Shown one piece after another: positions 48,566 through 61,897 of a stretch of 64,000 nt of DNA; within the stretch, counting starts at the first letter, position 1, and every line of letters starts with the position of its first letter. The notes beneath the pieces were generated by a model. That model was not told where the DNA came from and searched no databases. It saw only the letters and a list, made by a program, of their open reading frames with translations. A program made the position numbers and the translations under genes. Where the stretch lies: contig VJWN01000018.1 in the NCBI GenBank assembly GCA_007644065.1, forward strand, positions 434,001-498,000, read 5' to 3'. This stretch comes from Margaritispora aquatica (Eukaryota > Ascomycota > Leotiomycetes > Helotiales > Discinellaceae).

Positions 48566-51355
48566 CTAGCACCCAGTACTGTACTGTACCCAGCCATCAT
48601 CATCATCAACCATCCACATCAACCAATTCATCATCCACTCCTCCTTCTTAGCCATTCACACCATTGGCTTGGGCACTGGACTCTGCGTGATTAGTCCCTT
48701 TACCATGCAAAACACAAACTCTGGAATGTTTCTTACGGCCACGGCCTCGCTGCTTTCTTTGTCACGCTTTTTGAACCACTCATATTCATCTCAATCTCGA
48801 TTTGCATCAGAAACAAAGTGCAACCTCCCTCCCTCTCCCATGCAGCAACAAACCAGCAAAGACGCAAAGACGCAACGCGCAACACGCCGTACCCGCAGCA
48901 GGTAAGAGAGGCTATCTACTCAGCTGAAATTACACCAGAGACATGATTCGACAATTTTCCCTGCTGGTATCACTCGAATGAGTAGTCGGTCAACTACTTG
49001 ATTAATGCCCCATACAATCGGGGTACAGTCCTATAGGAAGTTGAACCTCTCGTTCCCTCCTTGAGCTTGAGTCCGTTGTTGCTTCCCATGCAGTAGTTGG
49101 TGTGGCAGCAGTGCTTCCCCCTCTCCTCGCTCATTCCGCACGGTAGCTGGTCAGAATCGGCACTGCCAATTGCCGTGAATCACGCGCGCGAGAAGTCAAA
49201 CCGATACATCGATATCCAAATTCAATATATCCTTCACTAAAATCAACAGCAGACAATGCAGACATCAAAATTTGATAGCAATTGATTATTTGCGGTCAAA
49301 TCTTTTTGATATCACGTGCGCTGCAGCCTCCGATTTCTGGAGATCCTCTAACTTCATACGGCTTAGTCTGGCGGCTGCCCTGACCTCGTTTCGGGATGGC
49401 CAAGTTCTAAAGCCGATGGTGGGATTATCCGTCAACATCATTCGGTCTTAGCGAGACAAGTGTGACAAGCAACAAACGACCGAGATATCCGTTCCTATGG
49501 GAAGAACATCCCACATCGACAAGACCAAACGACATTCAAGACCCGAACCTGCTTCTAGACTTGTTCCAGACAACACACATATGAAGTTCATCAACATCTG
49601 AATGAGCTCAGGCGTCCTCGTGTGTCCTTGCGTTACTTAGAATGCCATAGCAAATCGCTAGATATGGCTTTATGCTGTTGATGTAGGAACTATCTTGAGA
49701 GAGAGTGCGGCAAGAAGTTCAAAATAGCATCAAGGTGAGTTCAATCCGAAAGGTAGAGGTACTAATGGACAGGCGTGACCAAATTCTCGCATTTTCACAA
49801 CAACAACGCCAAAACCTGCAACACGATCGATAATCTGCTTGGTTTCAAATTCCATCAGCCAGTAGTCTTCATCATACTGTTACCAGTTTTGTTTCAACCA
49901 AAGCAGATCTGGATTTGGGCTTGGTTTTCTATTGTTATATAACAATGACGAAGCAATTTTACGCTAGATGGGATGTTCATTTCATATAGGCATCTACAAG
50001 GACACCACCAGCTGAATCGTATCGAATAATACATCTTATGAGATATCCCAGTAATCTCTTTGTTGTCTCTTTTCTATCTATATAATTGCATACAAAAAGT
50101 CGGTACTCAATTACAGCTTGACTTGAGCGTTATTCTCGATACCCAACAAGCTATCGAGGAATTCGTTCACTGGATGACAACGACGCCTGCAAGAACTCGA
50201 ATGATATAGAAATTGTACAAGCATAGTTCGATGCAGCGACCAAGTCGCAAATCCAAGATTCGAGTTTGTTGTTTTGATATTGTAGAGCGTAGTGCTACTC
50301 TTCAAGTCGAGATTTAACCCCTCAAGAAGCACTCGACGTTCGAACTACAGGTGAAAATGATAAGATGTGACTTCAGGATGTGCTAAAAGAACCGTGTTAA
50401 GCGTATTATCTGAAGCTAAATAGGCTTCTCTGAGATATATGAACAAGCAGGGAGTATATTGTTCAGTTTCGTTAATCAACTATTTTAGCACCTTTTGATT
50501 GGTGTTGTGGTAACTTCACGACGACAATAGACAATACGATAATATGAAGTTGCTAATTTAGGTACACAACAATAATATCTCCATAACAGCAGTAGTTGCT
50601 GCGGCAGTTACATAATGTGAAGTACGTGACATCCATCATTTTCATCAGCTTTGGGGGGCAATAGGTCGATATCAAAGACGGAGAATAGACCAAATGCGAT
50701 TAATCCGAGAAAAAAAACTTCCCAAGCCTATAGAGCCTACGCCTGTCCTTTGAGAATAGACAAAACAAGCAATTTCCAGCTGAATGTTCAGATTACATTA
50801 TGTCCAGTAATCTCAATGTTTATCACACACTCTTAACTGCTTCATCCTGCACCCTGCATAACAATTCGGTCTAAAACCATGGTGATGTAACCTCTTATAG
50901 GCTTCCATTTTCATGAAAAGATATGGTAAAATAAGAACACTTCAAATTATCAATAGAAGTTCACTCAGTGTCCAGAAACAGACCAGATTTCAACGAGACT
51001 AATTAAAATCAGAAAGGCACAAAGCGCGTAGAAGTCAAGACGATTGAGTTGGAAAGAAATGGTATTGAGAAGTTTCAATTCTGCAAAATTTTCGTAGATG
51101 GCTAGTGAGTAGATAGTGTTTAATTTACTTAGTACCCTAACTCGATTAGATTGAGAAACCACATACTACCAAAGCACCATTCAAAATAACCGCGTAGTCT
51201 TGAAATCAACACCAACAGCAGTTGTATCAGCAAATGCTTACCTACCTCACCCTATTCACGTCTCACCCAAGCGTGATGCATTGCGTGGCCAAACTCCTTC
51301 CCTACCACCCACCTTCACGTACAAAAACAAGCACCTCCCAACACTCACCTCCCCC

Positions 51356-51796
51356 TCATTCCATCCTCGTAGGTGTCGACATAGACACTTCCAAACTCGT
51401 GGCACTGAAATACGAAGCGGACGTTTGATGAAAGAACGCACCTGGAATCGTAGCCGTTGCCTTAAACGAGGTACTCTTGCCGCTGCTCACCACGCCAGTC
51501 CTCGTGTTTTGCGTGTGAAGACATGTGTGGTTATGTCTGTGCTTGTGGGCATGCGTATGTGATAGAGTGTGATTGTGTCCACCTTCAGGGCCATGAACGA
51601 GGGGCTTTCCTTTGGAAGGAGGCAAAGTGGTATTTTGTGATGAGGGTGGGTGTGTGGATGTGAGGGTGAGTGTGAGTGATGGAAATATGGAGGAGGTTGA
51701 CTGGGGAAGAGCGAGGGCTTGTGATAGGAGGGTTAGTAGGGTGAGTAGGAAGAGGAGGATTGCGAGAATGATCGGGCGTGAAGTGCTGAAATGCAT
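51356..51796 (-). CDS. Putative secreted histidine-rich protein
   Basis: An ATG-started frame of 146 residues. Residues 1-30 look like a strong signal peptide (RPIILAILLFLLTLLTLLSQALALPQ part), followed by a Ser/Thr/Pro-rich stretch. Residues about 68-100 are rich in histidine, mostly in HxH spacing: HGPEGGHNHTLSHTHAHKH, with one cysteine soon after. Such clusters can bind zinc, copper or nickel, and NHT sites could be N-glycosylated. The C-terminal part carries no recognised motif, and the last 30 residues may be wrong, because a good donor (GTGAGT) lies just past the stop and further exons cannot be excluded. No homologous family was recognised. It could be a chance frame, but the combination of signal peptide and periodic histidines makes that less likely. 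Confidence 0.5.
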   Translation of the reverse strand: MHFSTSRPIILAILLFLLTLLTLLSQALALPQSTSSIFPSLTLTLTSTHPPSSQNTTLPPSKGKPLVHGPEGGHNHTLSHTHAHKHRHNHTCLHTQNTRTGVVSSGKSTSFKATATIPGAFFHQTSASYFSATSLEVSMSTPTRME

Positions 51797-52571
51797 TGTT
51801 GAGGTTGATGTAGTTGGTTGCCTGCTTGGTTTTTCCGCTTGGTGTAATTTGGTATTCGACCTTGGTACTGAAAATATGTCGATATCAAATATCCCGAGAA
51901 AGATTATTTGTTTGCTTGTTGAGTTAGTCTTGCTGATCAGACAAATCTTGCGATGCCAAATGAAGAGTGTTGAGGAAGGAGTTCAATATATGGATTTTCT
52001 GTTCACATTGTTTCGTTTACCAAACGCCTGTTCTCCCAGATTCGAAATGTAAAAGCATACTCTTCTCGAAGCTGAGACAGGACCAATCAATCAAAATGAG
52101 GTGGACAAAGACTAATTGTGCCAGATCATATTGCAGTCTCTTTGTCAGCATGATGTAACAAACGAACTCTTCGCACTCGATGAGACTTCGAGCATTCGCT
52201 TAGTTGATCAAAGGAATAAGGATTAATCACTTGTGTCACGGATTGTCTTGTCTAAAATTTAGTTTTTTCTACTACGCCCGTAAAACTGTTCTCCGCCACT
52301 CTCGAATGCTAAGGGTTTACGTAGTTGATATATTGAAAGTCGAATCATATTGGGCATAAATAGTCTCATAAAATCCCCATTGAATCACAAGTACGGAAGG
52401 CAATATAGTGAAATGGTTTATAAGATCGATAGACCATTAGTTTTGTACTCCAAATGAAATGCTTTCGTTGATGCCCAGAATACAGCCAGATACAAGGCAG
52501 CTCGTGGCCTCTAATCTACCTCCATACCCAGCCCCAAGACGCCAAACACCAATGCATGATATCATCTCAAT
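51797..52571. other. Intergenic region
   Basis: Upstream of the histidine-rich frame and downstream of NUG1. No gene-like frame on either strand. Confidence 0.5.
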
Positions 52572-54219
52572 TTACTCTTCCATAGTATCTGCAGCGGCTA
52601 CATCCTTTCCATCACCCCAAAGGCCCTCGAGTTTGAACTCAGCAGACCATTCAGTGACAATCTCCTTTTGATCGCCTACAACGGCACCGGTGGTAGATGT
52701 GGAGGATGACGCAACAGCGAGAACTGGAGCATCCATCCAGCCTTGGATACGTCCATCTCTCCAGTCAGTAATGACGGTGGTGGCAGCACTGCTGATGTTG
52801 GGAACACCTCCCTTGCCGAGTCGTCCTCGCTTTCTTGCGACCTGGACCAGGAAATCAGTTGTTGGGTCTCCATTTGAAGTCAGGAGTGGTGGTAATCCAT
52901 AAACGTCCATAAGCTTGCTCATCATACCCTCGCGAGCAGACAGACGCTTCAATAGTAAGTTGACAGCTGGAATGGGGTCCTCAATCATCTTTGGTGGGAC
53001 AGCGTTCAGGAGGACGAGTCTTGCTTGCTCCTCCTTCTTGGAGGCCTTGCTTCCATCTCCAGCGCTTGGGAACACGATACCAGGGGAGTCCAGGAGCTTC
53101 AATTTGCTGTCTATCTTGACCTCGCGGAGAGATGTGGTCACACCAGCTTCAGCGCCAACAGGACATGCAGCACCGCCCTTGCCAATCCGAGATGTCAGAG
53201 CATTGATGACAGAGGACTTTCCAACGTTAGGATAACCAATGACACCGACAGAGATGGCGCGCTTGAGTTGCTTGGCTGCGGCGTACGACTTCAATGCCTT
53301 GAAAAGAGTCTGAGAAGTACTCTGGACAGTCAATTCCTTGTGGTTAAAAGTGTGAGCATTCGGTGCGGGACCAGATGCTCGGAGAGGAAGTGTGGGGAAA
53401 TATCGTCGTAAATGAAGGAGCCATGCCTTGAGAGCCGCTGCTGGAATAAGATCAATCTTGTTGAGAATCAGGATCAACCGCTTTCCACCACTGGCAGCTG
53501 CCATAACCTCCCTTTCCACATCCTTTGATCGTGTACCCTCGGGATCGCGTGCATCTAACACATAAAGAATAACATCAGCCTGGTCGACCACCTGCTTGAA
53601 TATCTTGTCGAAAGCCTTCCTTGAGCCATCCTTGCGAGTTGGCATGCCGTGAACCTCAACTCCGACTCCGTCTTCATCCTCGGATGACTCGTCGTCTTCG
53701 TCCATTTCATCACCGCTCTCGAGTTCCTCTTGGTACTCCTGGGCAGCAGCTCTGGCACTTGCAAGTAAAGCCGCCATAGGATTCGCATCGTCGTCAAAAT
53801 CCTCGTCCATATCCTCATCCAAAATATCATCGTCCTCTACACCTTCCATCCTAGCCTCCACCTCCCGCTCAACCTGCTCGCCAGATTTCTGTCCAGTTTT
53901 CGTGGCTTTAGCATCCGCTCGTCGTTTCTCGGCCTCCTCAATTTTTCTCCTTCTCCCATCCTCAATCTCGGCCAAAATCTTATCTTTGTATGGGAACAAG
54001 TTGGGAATTCCCGGGTCTTTCTTTAGGCGCGAGCGCCATTCTGGGTTGCCTTTGGCTAATTTTCTCGCCTTCTTTTGCTTTGCAGCGGATGCCTTTTCAA
54101 TCTTGTGTCGCAATCGGACGGGTTGCCGTTTGCTTTTGGGCTCTAAAATCAACAATTAGCATGCACAATATTCTTCTCTCTAAGGTGTACGCACTTCCTG
54201 GTTTAGTGATTCCGCCCAT
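52572..54219 (-). CDS. NUG1: Nuclear/nucleolar GTPase NUG1 (GNL3/Grn1-like)
   Basis: Two exons (54219-54195, 54142-52572; 52-nt intron, donor GTGCGT) encode 531 residues. NUG1-type GTPases help mature and export 60S pre-ribosomes. The basic N-terminus (GKPKSKRQPVRLRHKIEKAS) and DPGIPNLFPYKDKILAEIE are diagnostic. The GTPase is circularly permuted, as in this family: G4 (LNKIDLIP, about 234) comes before G1 (GYPNVGKSS, about 305) and G3 (LLDSPGIVFP). An acidic Asp/Glu-rich block at about 100-165 lies between the basic arm and the G domain. The C-terminal part ends in an RNA-binding-like region with RDGRIQGWMDAP. The first exon holds only eight codons. Start lies 524 bp from the divergent HAD gene. 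Confidence 0.95.
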
Positions 54220-54743
54220 CGTGGATGATTTGGGTGGAAGTTGTGTGATTGAACGACGATGATCTTATCGCACTTTCAAAAAGTTTTTTGCTATCGATAA
54301 ACTCCTCCACCACTACCCGCCACGCCCCGCTTAAATCGAGGTAGATCATGTGACTGCCACATCGTCGGGGCTACCCCATCTAGACACAGCCCTCTTTCCC
54401 TTCCCCTTGAGTCGGGAGATATCTTTGAATCTTGGATAAGTCGAAAGTTCGATTCATAGCCAGAAATCAACGTAATTGTAACTAAAAACTTTTTCATTGC
54501 CTCAACTCACCATTTCCCGATTGAGGCTCACACTAGTTCCTGTTCAAAATTTCTGTTGCACATCTCATTTTCGCCTGTTTTCGAGGAGCATCGAGCTGGC
54601 CAGACACCTCGACATTTCACTCGCTAGACCTTTTTCAACAACTCCGCAACCCCACCACCGATTTGAAAACGACAACTTACATTTAACAGCCCTCGACTCC
54701 CAGGTTTCATTGCAGTAATCAAGTACATTCAAATATCAGCACA
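54220..54743. promoter_or_regulatory. Divergent upstream region, NUG1 / HAD phosphatase
   Basis: 524 bp containing both promoters and leaders. No distinct motif can be defended. Confidence 0.5.
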
Positions 54744-55842
54744 ATGGCCTCTAATACCCAGACTTCCTCCACATCTTCTCAAAAGGCCACTTTTAAAGGC
54801 TTATTATTCGATATGGACGGTGAGATTTAAGGCCTCTGTTTCTTTCAAGCTTTCGTGCTGACTTACTTATGTCAAGGCACCATTATAGACTCAACAGATG
54901 CAGTAGTAAAGCACTGGCATACGTACGTGTAGACTCCTTGCTGCTACTTTTCTAGTCTCTAACTCTTTTTCTTCCGTAGAATCGGTGCAGAGATAGGAGT
55001 TGATCCAGAAGTCATCCTAAAAACCTCACATGGGAGGAGAAGTATTGACACCTTGAAAGAACTTGGTCGTCATGATTTGGCAAACTGGGAATGTATGTTT
55101 GTGATTTGTGATTTTCTATTATATGAACTACGTCCTCATTTCTCTTCTACATGGCACAAAATACCTACCTGTACTAGCTTTGTACAAACCTTATACATTT
55201 TTGTATTCGGTTACTGTTTCCCCGGAAGTCCGAAGTTCACATTTATTGGGGGACCTTATAGTCTCTCTCTCTCTCCGGTTCTTATTACTCTCAAGTAAAT
55301 TATTGCGCTTAGCGATTAAGTACTGATATCTTACCTATACAGATGTCAAGCGAATGGAAGGCTTACTACCAGAAAACTATGGAGATGATGCGACAGAGAT
55401 TCCAGGAGCTAGAGATCTGTTGGATCAAATCCAAAAAGAAAGTCTTCCGTGGGCAATCGTCACTTCTGGAACCTCGCCACTTGTCGGCGGATGGCTTAAA
55501 GTCCTCTCACTTCCCATCCCAAAAAACCTGGTCGTTGCCGAAGACGTACCCGAAGGCAAACCAGACCCAGCATGCTATCTCATGGGCATGGAAAAACTCG
55601 GATTGAAGGACGGAAAGGAAGTTCTAGTTTTTGAGGACTCTCCAGCTGGCATCTTGGCCGGCAAGCGAGCCGGCTGCAAGGTTTTAGGACTTGTCACTTC
55701 GCACACATTCGAGCAAGTTGCAAAGGCTGCTCCAGACTGGATTGTACGTGATCTCAGCAGTGTCAAGATCACAGGAGTCTCGGAGAAGAGCGTGGAATTG
55801 GAATTTTCGGATATTTTGACGACGGTGACGACGGGTAACTGA
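54744..55842 (+). CDS. HAD-superfamily phosphatase, glycerol-3-phosphatase (GPP1) type
   Basis: Four exons (54744-54819, 54877-54922, 54980-55092, 55343-55842) give 244 residues, the usual size. These enzymes remove phosphate from glycerol-3-phosphate or 2-deoxyglucose-6-phosphate and help in osmotic adjustment. HAD motif I is LLFDMDGTIIDS (nucleophile and acid Asp, split by intron 1), motif II is AIVTSGTS, motif III lysine is in EGKPDPACYL and motif IV is LVFEDSPAGILAGKRAG. The cap domain lies between motifs I and II. All catalytic residues are present. Intron 3 is 250 nt, long for this window. The choice between glycerol-phosphate and sugar-phosphate as substrate cannot be made from sequence alone. 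Confidence 0.94.
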
Positions 55843-58800
55843 CGAGATGTCGTTGGCTGTGGCTTGAAATGCATTTAAATATAGACCATGTCATAGACGA
55901 GCGTCTGCATAAATAGATTTTAGAATTTCAAATTGCGACACTTTCGCAACGGTATGCTGCAAAATTGGTTTGGTGGGAGGATAGTTGTGGTGTTTTGTTT
56001 AATTGCCCTTTCTAGGGGGTGAAGTACCGCGACCAATGGAATTGCAAAGATGGCATATCCAGCTTCAACTCGACCACAACTCCAAATTTCAGACCCCTCT
56101 GGATTTTATGTGCGGATAAAAGAAATCCGAATCAGGAGTAAGTGTTGATATGTTTCTTTTGATAGTGTGTTGATCCTTCGACACCTTCAGGGTCTGAGTT
56201 GTGGGGTAAAGCTACCTGTCAATGACTTCCGACCGTTTTCTTTTCTATTTTCAGCTCATTTCTGTAATGATGAATCATTCTAAGCCTGTCAATTGTCAGA
56301 AAGTGTGATATTGTTATCTACATGGCGTTAAACAATTGCTTTTCTTCACAAAAGTTAACATGTTGGAGTTCTATTCACGTGCCGTCTTCAGTCTACGACG
56401 TCCTCTTATGTTCTATTTTCAGCGCCTGGCGTCCCAATGGCTTTTCAAAGACGGGTTTTACCTACTGGAAGTCTATTCCCTCGCGGCATCTTGCAAGTGC
56501 AATATCCTTTTCCAACGTCGTTGATTATTCTGATCCAATTGTTAGTCTCTTGTGCTGCTCTAAGGGAGAGCTTTTTGAGATTGACGAGCTTGACGAGCTT
56601 GAAGATCTCACTGTAGCGTGAAAGATATCACAAAGTTTGGGATTTCTATTCTTGGGTGTTGATTTCCCCACAGCGTGCTCAGGACTCTGATTTGCAGAAT
56701 TGAAGTCGATGCTGCTCTAACATGCATATGTTCTTCCCAACGGGTACCCATCTCTCGGACTCGGGAGCTTTGAATATGCAAAGCTCTCCAACCAGAGCTG
56801 GGAGATAGCTTTTGGGACACAAACAAGGGCAGTGAAGTCAACGACTACTTGAGCAACTTTGGGTATTTGTCGTGGCATTGTCTGTCTTGGACACGGAACG
56901 GCACGCAAGAAAGCTCTGATGATGCCTTTCCCAGAAATCCAGAGATGTCATCCAGCCGAAGGTTTTGGAATAGGGTTTCGGTGTTTTGCAGATACTTGGT
57001 TGAGAATGCATTAGGTCACTGTGACTTGAGCCGCCCTGCTTGACGGCAGGCGTAGGCACTGTACCTTTTGCAGGACAGACGTAGACCTCGCTGCATGCCG
57101 AAGATGGCATGATGATCCAGACCATCACACACACATGAAAATGGCCGAATCAAACGAAGTCGCATAAGAATATATTGATATGCTTAATTTAGAGGCAAGT
57201 GCCCCGCGAATGAGGGGTGGACGTTGAGCTTTGCTGGAGCAGTGCGTAGCTTTGATGTCCAACACTTCGCCACATATCGATATTCACGACAGAGCACAAT
57301 GCAACTGTAGATGCAAAATCAATGTACCGACATGAGTCGAGCTATCTCAATACCTCGTATAATTCAGCAGTTCCAGGGTCCCTCTCCAATTTTGAGTTCA
57401 CCCTATTTTAGCTAGCCGTCCGGCGGTGCTGCTGGTGCAGTTGCAACACCCCTCACTGGCGCATCTTTTGCTCCGATATCCTACGTCCCGATTGAGTTAT
57501 GCAGTCTTATGCCCTCTACGATATTCTATTCGACGTTTTCATTTTGCTGTGAGGTACGGCTCTCCAGTTGGCCGGAACCTCCAGGACGTCACTCCGAATT
57601 TGACAGACGAGAGTCGCTAAAGCTGGGAAAGCCTACCTGACCTGATCTAGCCACATGCAACCGCCTGTGAATTCAGCCATGGAGTTGATATGTTCTACAT
57701 TATGCAGGACACTACTAGCTATTGGTTGCGTTGTGCCAAATAGTAGGTGAGTATTCAGTGATGGACTGTCACGAACTTTTTACGCCAGGCGCGGCTCAGT
57801 GATGATGGGTATTGTTCTTGTTTGAATCGGGAATTTATCGATGTTGGTTTTCATCACCAGGGGCATTATACCTCACAGCATCTCTGTGTAGTTATTCGCT
57901 GTGAAGGTAACTGTGTGAAGATATACTGTGCATAGATCTAGTGCCTCGGCGGACCTGTGTGGACAGAGAGTGAAAGTCGAGACTCAGCTCTCGCTAGAAT
58001 TCCCGAAGATGATTATTTGAGTAATATATCTATTGAACAGGGTTATCCCAAATATTCTGGTTCTTCTTTTGAGGCGATTCGCTGGAGATATCACAGGCTT
58101 GAGGATATATTTCGCAACAACTAATGACTGGGCGAGGGCATGAGTTACCGAGACCAAGCCCCGCCACATATTGCAACTCCCACCATGGCTCGCAGCTTGA
58201 ACTGAGATACACCTGGGGCATTCAACCTCGTTGAATCTCTGTGAGTATCCATTGGAGGCGAGAGGCAGAGTGAGATTGTGCTTATCTTAAGCAAGTGACA
58301 GAGCGGTACCGTAAGCCACTTGGATTCGGTTTGGCGAGCATTACAGACATGGCTTATGGAGTGAGGGTCAATTCATCAAGGAGCGTTCACCACATATCTT
58401 CAATGTGTATTCATTGGCCTGAATGCCTCATCTATGAGGATATCCTGAGCTCGAAAACAACACTTCGGCATATCCAACACTCCGCAGGAATCACTTGGAA
58501 CTTTCACCCCAACCAGAGGACAAAGCCTCACATAACAGACAAGGGCTATTGTATAACATCAAATCTCACTCTATGGCTGATTGGCAAAGAATTACAGTTC
58601 ACGAACCAGCACCTTTCCTTTCTCCATTAAATTCAGCGCCAATATTTTCATCACTTGAACACACCAGCCAGCACGCCACAGCACTTTATTAACCTATACT
58701 CTAAATGGCAATGAGCCATGAATAGTTTAAATATTACATAGTTGGAACGTGAAAGATCATTCGTCAATTTAAAAAGTGTTGTTATGCCGAATAGATAGAA

Positions 58801-61800
58801 TTCGAGAAAAACCGAGAAGGGAGGCGAAAGATCGGCTCTGCAGACTTCGTACAGAAGCGAGTTTGGGGGGTTTCTGCCCCCCTGAAAGTGGTGTGACGGG
58901 TAAAACTCCGACATAGGGTTATAGCGAAAACAGGCCACTTTCAAAGAAAAGACGCTGTTTACCGTGTTCCGGGTGTAAAATGTAATAGTAGGATTTCGGT
59001 GTTTGTGTATATGTGTGTGCCTGGATTGCACATTGATTTTGCTCGCTGGCCGTGGACCTCGCTTGTGAAGTCCCAAAGGACGCAGGGGGGTGGAACGCAG
59101 GAGAGAGAGAGAGCCACGGAGCGACTTTTTCAAGTTGCAATCTTAAAAAAGTTATTTTTTGTTTCAACAGCATAACCGGATCGCCGGTGTTTTAATCGCC
59201 ATGGTTCTTATTTCTATTCTTATGATTATCCCTCCCCCACCCTCCCCCAAAGGCCCAGAGTTCAGGGTTGAATATCGGCTACGATTTCCAGACACAACCC
59301 CTCCATTTCACCGTGTTTTGTTTTGAGCTGATCTATCCACAGCCCACACCCACATTCACAGTTCAGTCAGCCTCACACCTGCTTTTAAGTCTCATCGCAG
59401 GGAGAAAAAGAAGCCCTTTTCAAAACCGAGACTTTGCCGGTCGCGTGAAGGCGGCCTGCGATCAGGCAGGCACGCGGTGGTGCAGATCTTGGCACACACG
59501 GGAGACGAGAGAGACACCTCGTTTCGCGACTTGCTTTTCGCGGAAAGACATCCAGGCACGAGAGTCATGTTTTCTCTCTGCGTGATGAGAAAAGGAAAGA
59601 AGCAGAGGGAAAGAAACGGGTGCGAGAGTGAGAATGGGCGAGACTTTCTCAACGTCACCTAGTTCCAATCACGTCTAGCCCATCCTGGGAATGAGACATG
59701 GAAATTGTTGGCAACACTCACTGTCAGGAAGTAAGAAGAAAAAGCCTACAGAGAATCTCGCGGTTTCGAATGCCACAAAGTGTTATGCTGTGCTGTGCTG
59801 CACTTTACACCGGCGAGCCGGTATCCGGAGGCGATGGGATCTGGAGCACAGAGGTACATGAGGACAAAGAGGAAATAGGGGAACGGAAAGGTGACTTGGT
59901 GATTCTGTGAAACGCAAAGGAACCCGGCAGTGGACGGATAGCTACATTCGTGTACTGTAGGTACGAGGAGTCTTGGGTTTGTTGTCGAGGGACTTCCGCT
60001 GAGGCAGCTACACCGAGTTGCTGAAGTACAGTCAGTACCTGTCATCAACCTCTGCGAAACCAAAACATGAGATACGACAGTGTATATACAACACACAGAG
60101 CTAGACAAGTGCGCTCGTGAGAAAGCATTGAGGAGATTGCGGTTGCCACCATGGAGTTGAGTTGAGGTAACGACGATGTCGGCAAAGGTCGTTGGGTACG
60201 TGCAGGACGGTGATTCCGAAGCTTTGGGTCTCGGATTCCTAATGCGCGTTTATCTCGAATGGCGAGCTGCATTCTCTGTGTCGTCCGGCAAGATGTTGTG
60301 TCCTTCTAGCTAAGTCACTTCGAGATTTTGTTGCGAGCCTCAAGATGAGGCGAATGAAAGTGGCTGAATCATATCAGCTGTGCTTGAGAGCTGTGGACGA
60401 CATGGGCTGAATCATCACAGCTTCATTGAGAATGAGAGGGAGGATAAACCGCTATGCTGTGTTGCCGAATGTTTACCTGCAAAGCTGAACGTGCATTGCA
60501 GCAGATTCTTGCTCGAGGGTTAGGTCACGGGAAGGAGGATTCCGTGGGAATGGTCTGGTGAATCTTGGTCAGGCTCGAGAATTGCTTGTGTGACCTTGGT
60601 GTGACCTTACTACCCATCGGATGACGCGGGGTATGATTCGATTAAATTCATGGAGATGTGAGGAGTGTTAGGAAGCACAGCTGTTGGTCTGAATAATTGC
60701 GCTGTCTTTGGGTGTTTCCTGCCCCTGTATTGGCAATTCGCTTGTAGGAATATGACAGTTTCTTAAACCCCAACCCCGCCCTTTGTTGAATTTAGATGCC
60801 GCGATATCGGGAACAGCGCTTTGGATTTTGGATCGTTGGAGGAAAGAAGTTGGTATTTTTGGCTCCTCAACAAGGTTCTGATTGAAAGTCTCCGAATGTA
60901 ATCTTAAAGTTGGGCATGTGGCTACTGGCATCCAAAGCGACCCTTGTTGTGAGTTGAGCCATCATTTTTTCTTCAGGCCTGCTTGCGCATTGATCAAGCA
61001 ATTTGAAGGATTTATTCTTGGATCATGGGCTTGACAACCCGGTAGAGATCATTCAGGTACAGAACTAGGGCAAGCAAGAAGTAACGACTCCCTCCGTTCG
61101 GTACGCCGCCAGCATCGTGGGGTTTCAAGCAGTCTGAGGTGTGTTGTGAATCTGGTTTGAACAGGAGGTTCTTTGATGAAGGCAATTGCTCGCTCAGAAG
61201 TGAGCTTTGCGTGTTGGTGGTAGTGATTGAGAGTACCAAATGGAATTTGTAACGTCGTATAGCAGTCAGTATGTATGATTGTATGTACCTTTGTACTAGT
61301 GAGGGAAAGACTTGTCTCGTGGATAACGAGTACGCTGGACGGCATCAATATGCAGGTACGAGCTCAAACCTCGCCTCTCATATGAATCATGCGGGAGATG
61401 TCCTCTTTCCTGTGTGGACAGATCATGTTTCTTTCCTTGACAGACAGTGGTCTGAGTGGTCTGAAGGGCATTGTTTTTTAATGATTCTTGTACCTGAGCC
61501 GCTGTAGCAGTGATGATCTCCTTTTCCTTGCGTCAAACCCTCGTCTCCACGTGTTTTTATCCCCTTGATCGTGGAAGGGATGGGAAGGTGGTCGTGTCGC
61601 GTTGTGTTTTCTCCGGTCGGTGGATGTACTTTAGCGGAGAACATGAGGCCTGGCATGGCATTCTGGGCTAGGTCGAGGTATTCGAGATGAAGATGCGACT
61701 GAGGCTAAGTAGGATCATATAGCTAGGTATTTGTTGGAGGTACTGAGAAATGATCTGATGGGATTTCTACGGAGGTAATCATCTTGGGATTTATAGAGCG

Positions 61801-61876
61801 TAAATGTAAAGTATTTGTTTGATATTTAGGTTTTAAGGTACGGAGGTAGTCGAGAAACAATTCCCTTGCTTCCGGC

Positions 61877-61897
61877 ACCATATACCATATACCATAT
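61877..61897. repeat. ACCATAT heptanucleotide repeat, three copies
   Basis: Three perfect tandem copies of ACCATAT. Confidence 0.93.

Larger units (their letters stand above)
47322..51355. promoter_or_regulatory. Four-kb region upstream of NHP6, low-complexity tracts, no gene supported
   Basis: On the NHP6 strand the first 800 bases are a pyrimidine-rich leader (CTCTCT runs near 47940-47970). Next come G-runs, pentamer repeats and CA-rich tracts up to about 48660. From 48900 to 51350 the sequence is ordinary AT-rich DNA with only short frames. A minus-strand frame at 50965-51162 ends in a hydrophobic segment (LDFYALCAFLILISLVEIWS) but has no convincing start or splice partner. Confidence 0.45.

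Noticed and set aside
56322..56621. 99-codon plus-strand frame with ATG and acidic end
   Set aside because: No homology that I recognise and no supporting context; the acidic end comes from a short repeated sequence.
56838..57134. 98-codon minus-strand frame with several cysteines
   Set aside because: Considered as another small secreted protein, but the hydrophobic start is too short for a signal peptide and no splice model improves it.
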